Shown here in pieces: positions 63,281-64,000 of a DNA stretch of 64,000 nt. Origin of the DNA: Sialis fuliginosa (taxonomy: Eukaryota; Arthropoda; Insecta; Megaloptera; Sialidae); assembly GCA_961205875.1 (NCBI GenBank), contig OY540822.1, positions 5,706,501 through 5,770,500 of the forward strand, read 5' to 3'. The notes beneath the pieces are model-generated. The model did not search any database and was not told the DNA's origin. It saw only the letters and a program-made list of their open reading frames with translations. Position 1 is the stretch's first letter, and every line of letters begins with the position of its first letter. A program made the translations under genes and the position numbers.

Positions 63281-63342
63281 AGATAAATCTTGTCGAAGGC
63301 AGTTGTATAATGTTTGTTGCACAATAAAATCATAACATACAT

Positions 63343-63664
63343 TTAGATGAAAATATCTGGGAATAATCTTATAGCCAGTTTTTTTCTGAACAATTTGCTT
63401 TTAGTCCGAAAAGTTTGATAGAAACTAAGATATTCTAGTTCCAGCAAACTCTTTAAAATGCAAAAAATGCTGCGACCTGTGGAACAAATATGGTAAAATA
63501 ATAAAATTAAAATAATGGCCATTTCGAACTACCAACATGTTAGAGTTAGGGTAATTATATACCAGGTTACCTCAGTAGGTTGTCAAAATCAAGGCAGGAA
63601 AGAGGAAACTACGTCACACCGCGTGCTCAATTGCTGTCAGTCTATAGTATATTATATGACTATA
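63343..63664. other. Intergenic stretch, no feature
   Basis: No element or gene was recognised. Confidence 0.4.
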
Positions 63665-64000
63665 CTAGCTGGGCCCACGCGGCTTCGCTCGCGTAGACTA
63701 CGGAATTATTGTTTAGGATTTTTGAAAAATATAGTTTAAATAATTAAGTACAAACACGATTAGTTATTATTGTAATAATAATTTATCAATACCTAAATTA
63801 CCTAACAAAAACGAATCAGAAGAAAAAAGTACAAATAATTTGTGTTCTGTTTAAATTTAAATGTTAATTATTGAAAACAAAATAAACACAAACGATCAGC
63901 CGAGGGACTCCGAATAACAACCGAGCGTACGCGAATCCAGTCTGATGTACTTGCTTCGATGCGGCACGACACCATACATTTAAGATATTATCTTTATAAA
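63665..64000 (-). mobile_element. Helitron-like 3' end entering from the right edge
   Basis: On the minus strand the sequence ends GCGAGCGAAGCCGCGTGGGC then CCAG, CTAG and T. This is the same hairpin-plus-CTAG style as at 9976 and 36098. The rest of the element extends rightward and its other end is not seen. Confidence 0.4.

Larger units (their letters stand above)
61821..63337. mobile_element. Palindromic rearranged copia derivative with one target duplication
   Basis: The structure begins TGTTATGATTTTATTGTGCA and ends with the exact complement (TGCACAATAAAATCATAACA). Both outer ends are therefore the same LTR end. TACAT flanks it on both sides (61816-61820 and 63338-63342). Inside, left to right: a full 146-bp LTR and pol 3' part on the minus strand, then a primer site, leader and partial gag on the plus strand, then 71 bp of LTR. 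It is one insertion of an inverted chimera rather than two separate copies. Confidence 0.7.

Overview
The window is AT-rich eukaryotic DNA with short GT-AG introns, hundreds of bases of simple A/T sequence and very dense transposon debris. The gene families (a complete plexin, copia, mariner, PIF/Harbinger, piggyBac-like and hAT-like elements) point to an insect. I suspect a hemipteran from the repeat style, but the order is an inference.

Region 1 (1-6200) is upstream DNA that holds only miniature inverted-repeat transposons (MITEs) and a degenerate tandem repeat. Region 2 (6214-38738, + strand) is one gene, a full-length plexin, most like plexin A. It has 19 coding exons whose phases all join exactly, giving 1925 residues: signal peptide, Sema domain, three PSI domains, IPT repeats, one transmembrane helix, and a cytoplasmic GAP domain split by a Rho-binding domain. 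Most of its introns are 56-68 nt. The long ones (2-7.4 kb) are long because they are full of transposons: a Helitron-like element, a pogo MITE, long foldback elements, a PIF/Harbinger element with a MADF-domain ORF, hAT MITEs, LINE fragments, mariners and an almost intact DD37E Tc1/mariner-type transposon.

Region 3 (38951-44382) is a hAT-like repeat split by a copia retrotransposon on the minus strand. The copia has two 184-bp LTRs that I read as identical, a 5-bp target duplication and one uninterrupted 1303-codon polyprotein, so it is very young. Region 4 (47469-55977, + strand) is a second multi-exon gene of five coding exons and 994 residues. It joins degenerate C2H2 zinc-finger exons to a domain resembling a tyrosine recombinase (Crypton-like) that has lost the catalytic tyrosine, followed by a basic C-terminal segment. 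This is the best candidate for an undescribed host gene.

Region 5 (56300-64000) is transposon debris. It holds an IS630/Tc1-type MITE, an inverted intronless fragment of the recombinase-like gene, a Tigger/pogo relic, several MITEs, a palindromic rearranged copia derivative flanked by a 5-bp duplication, and a Helitron-like end. No tRNA, rRNA or CRISPR feature was recognised.
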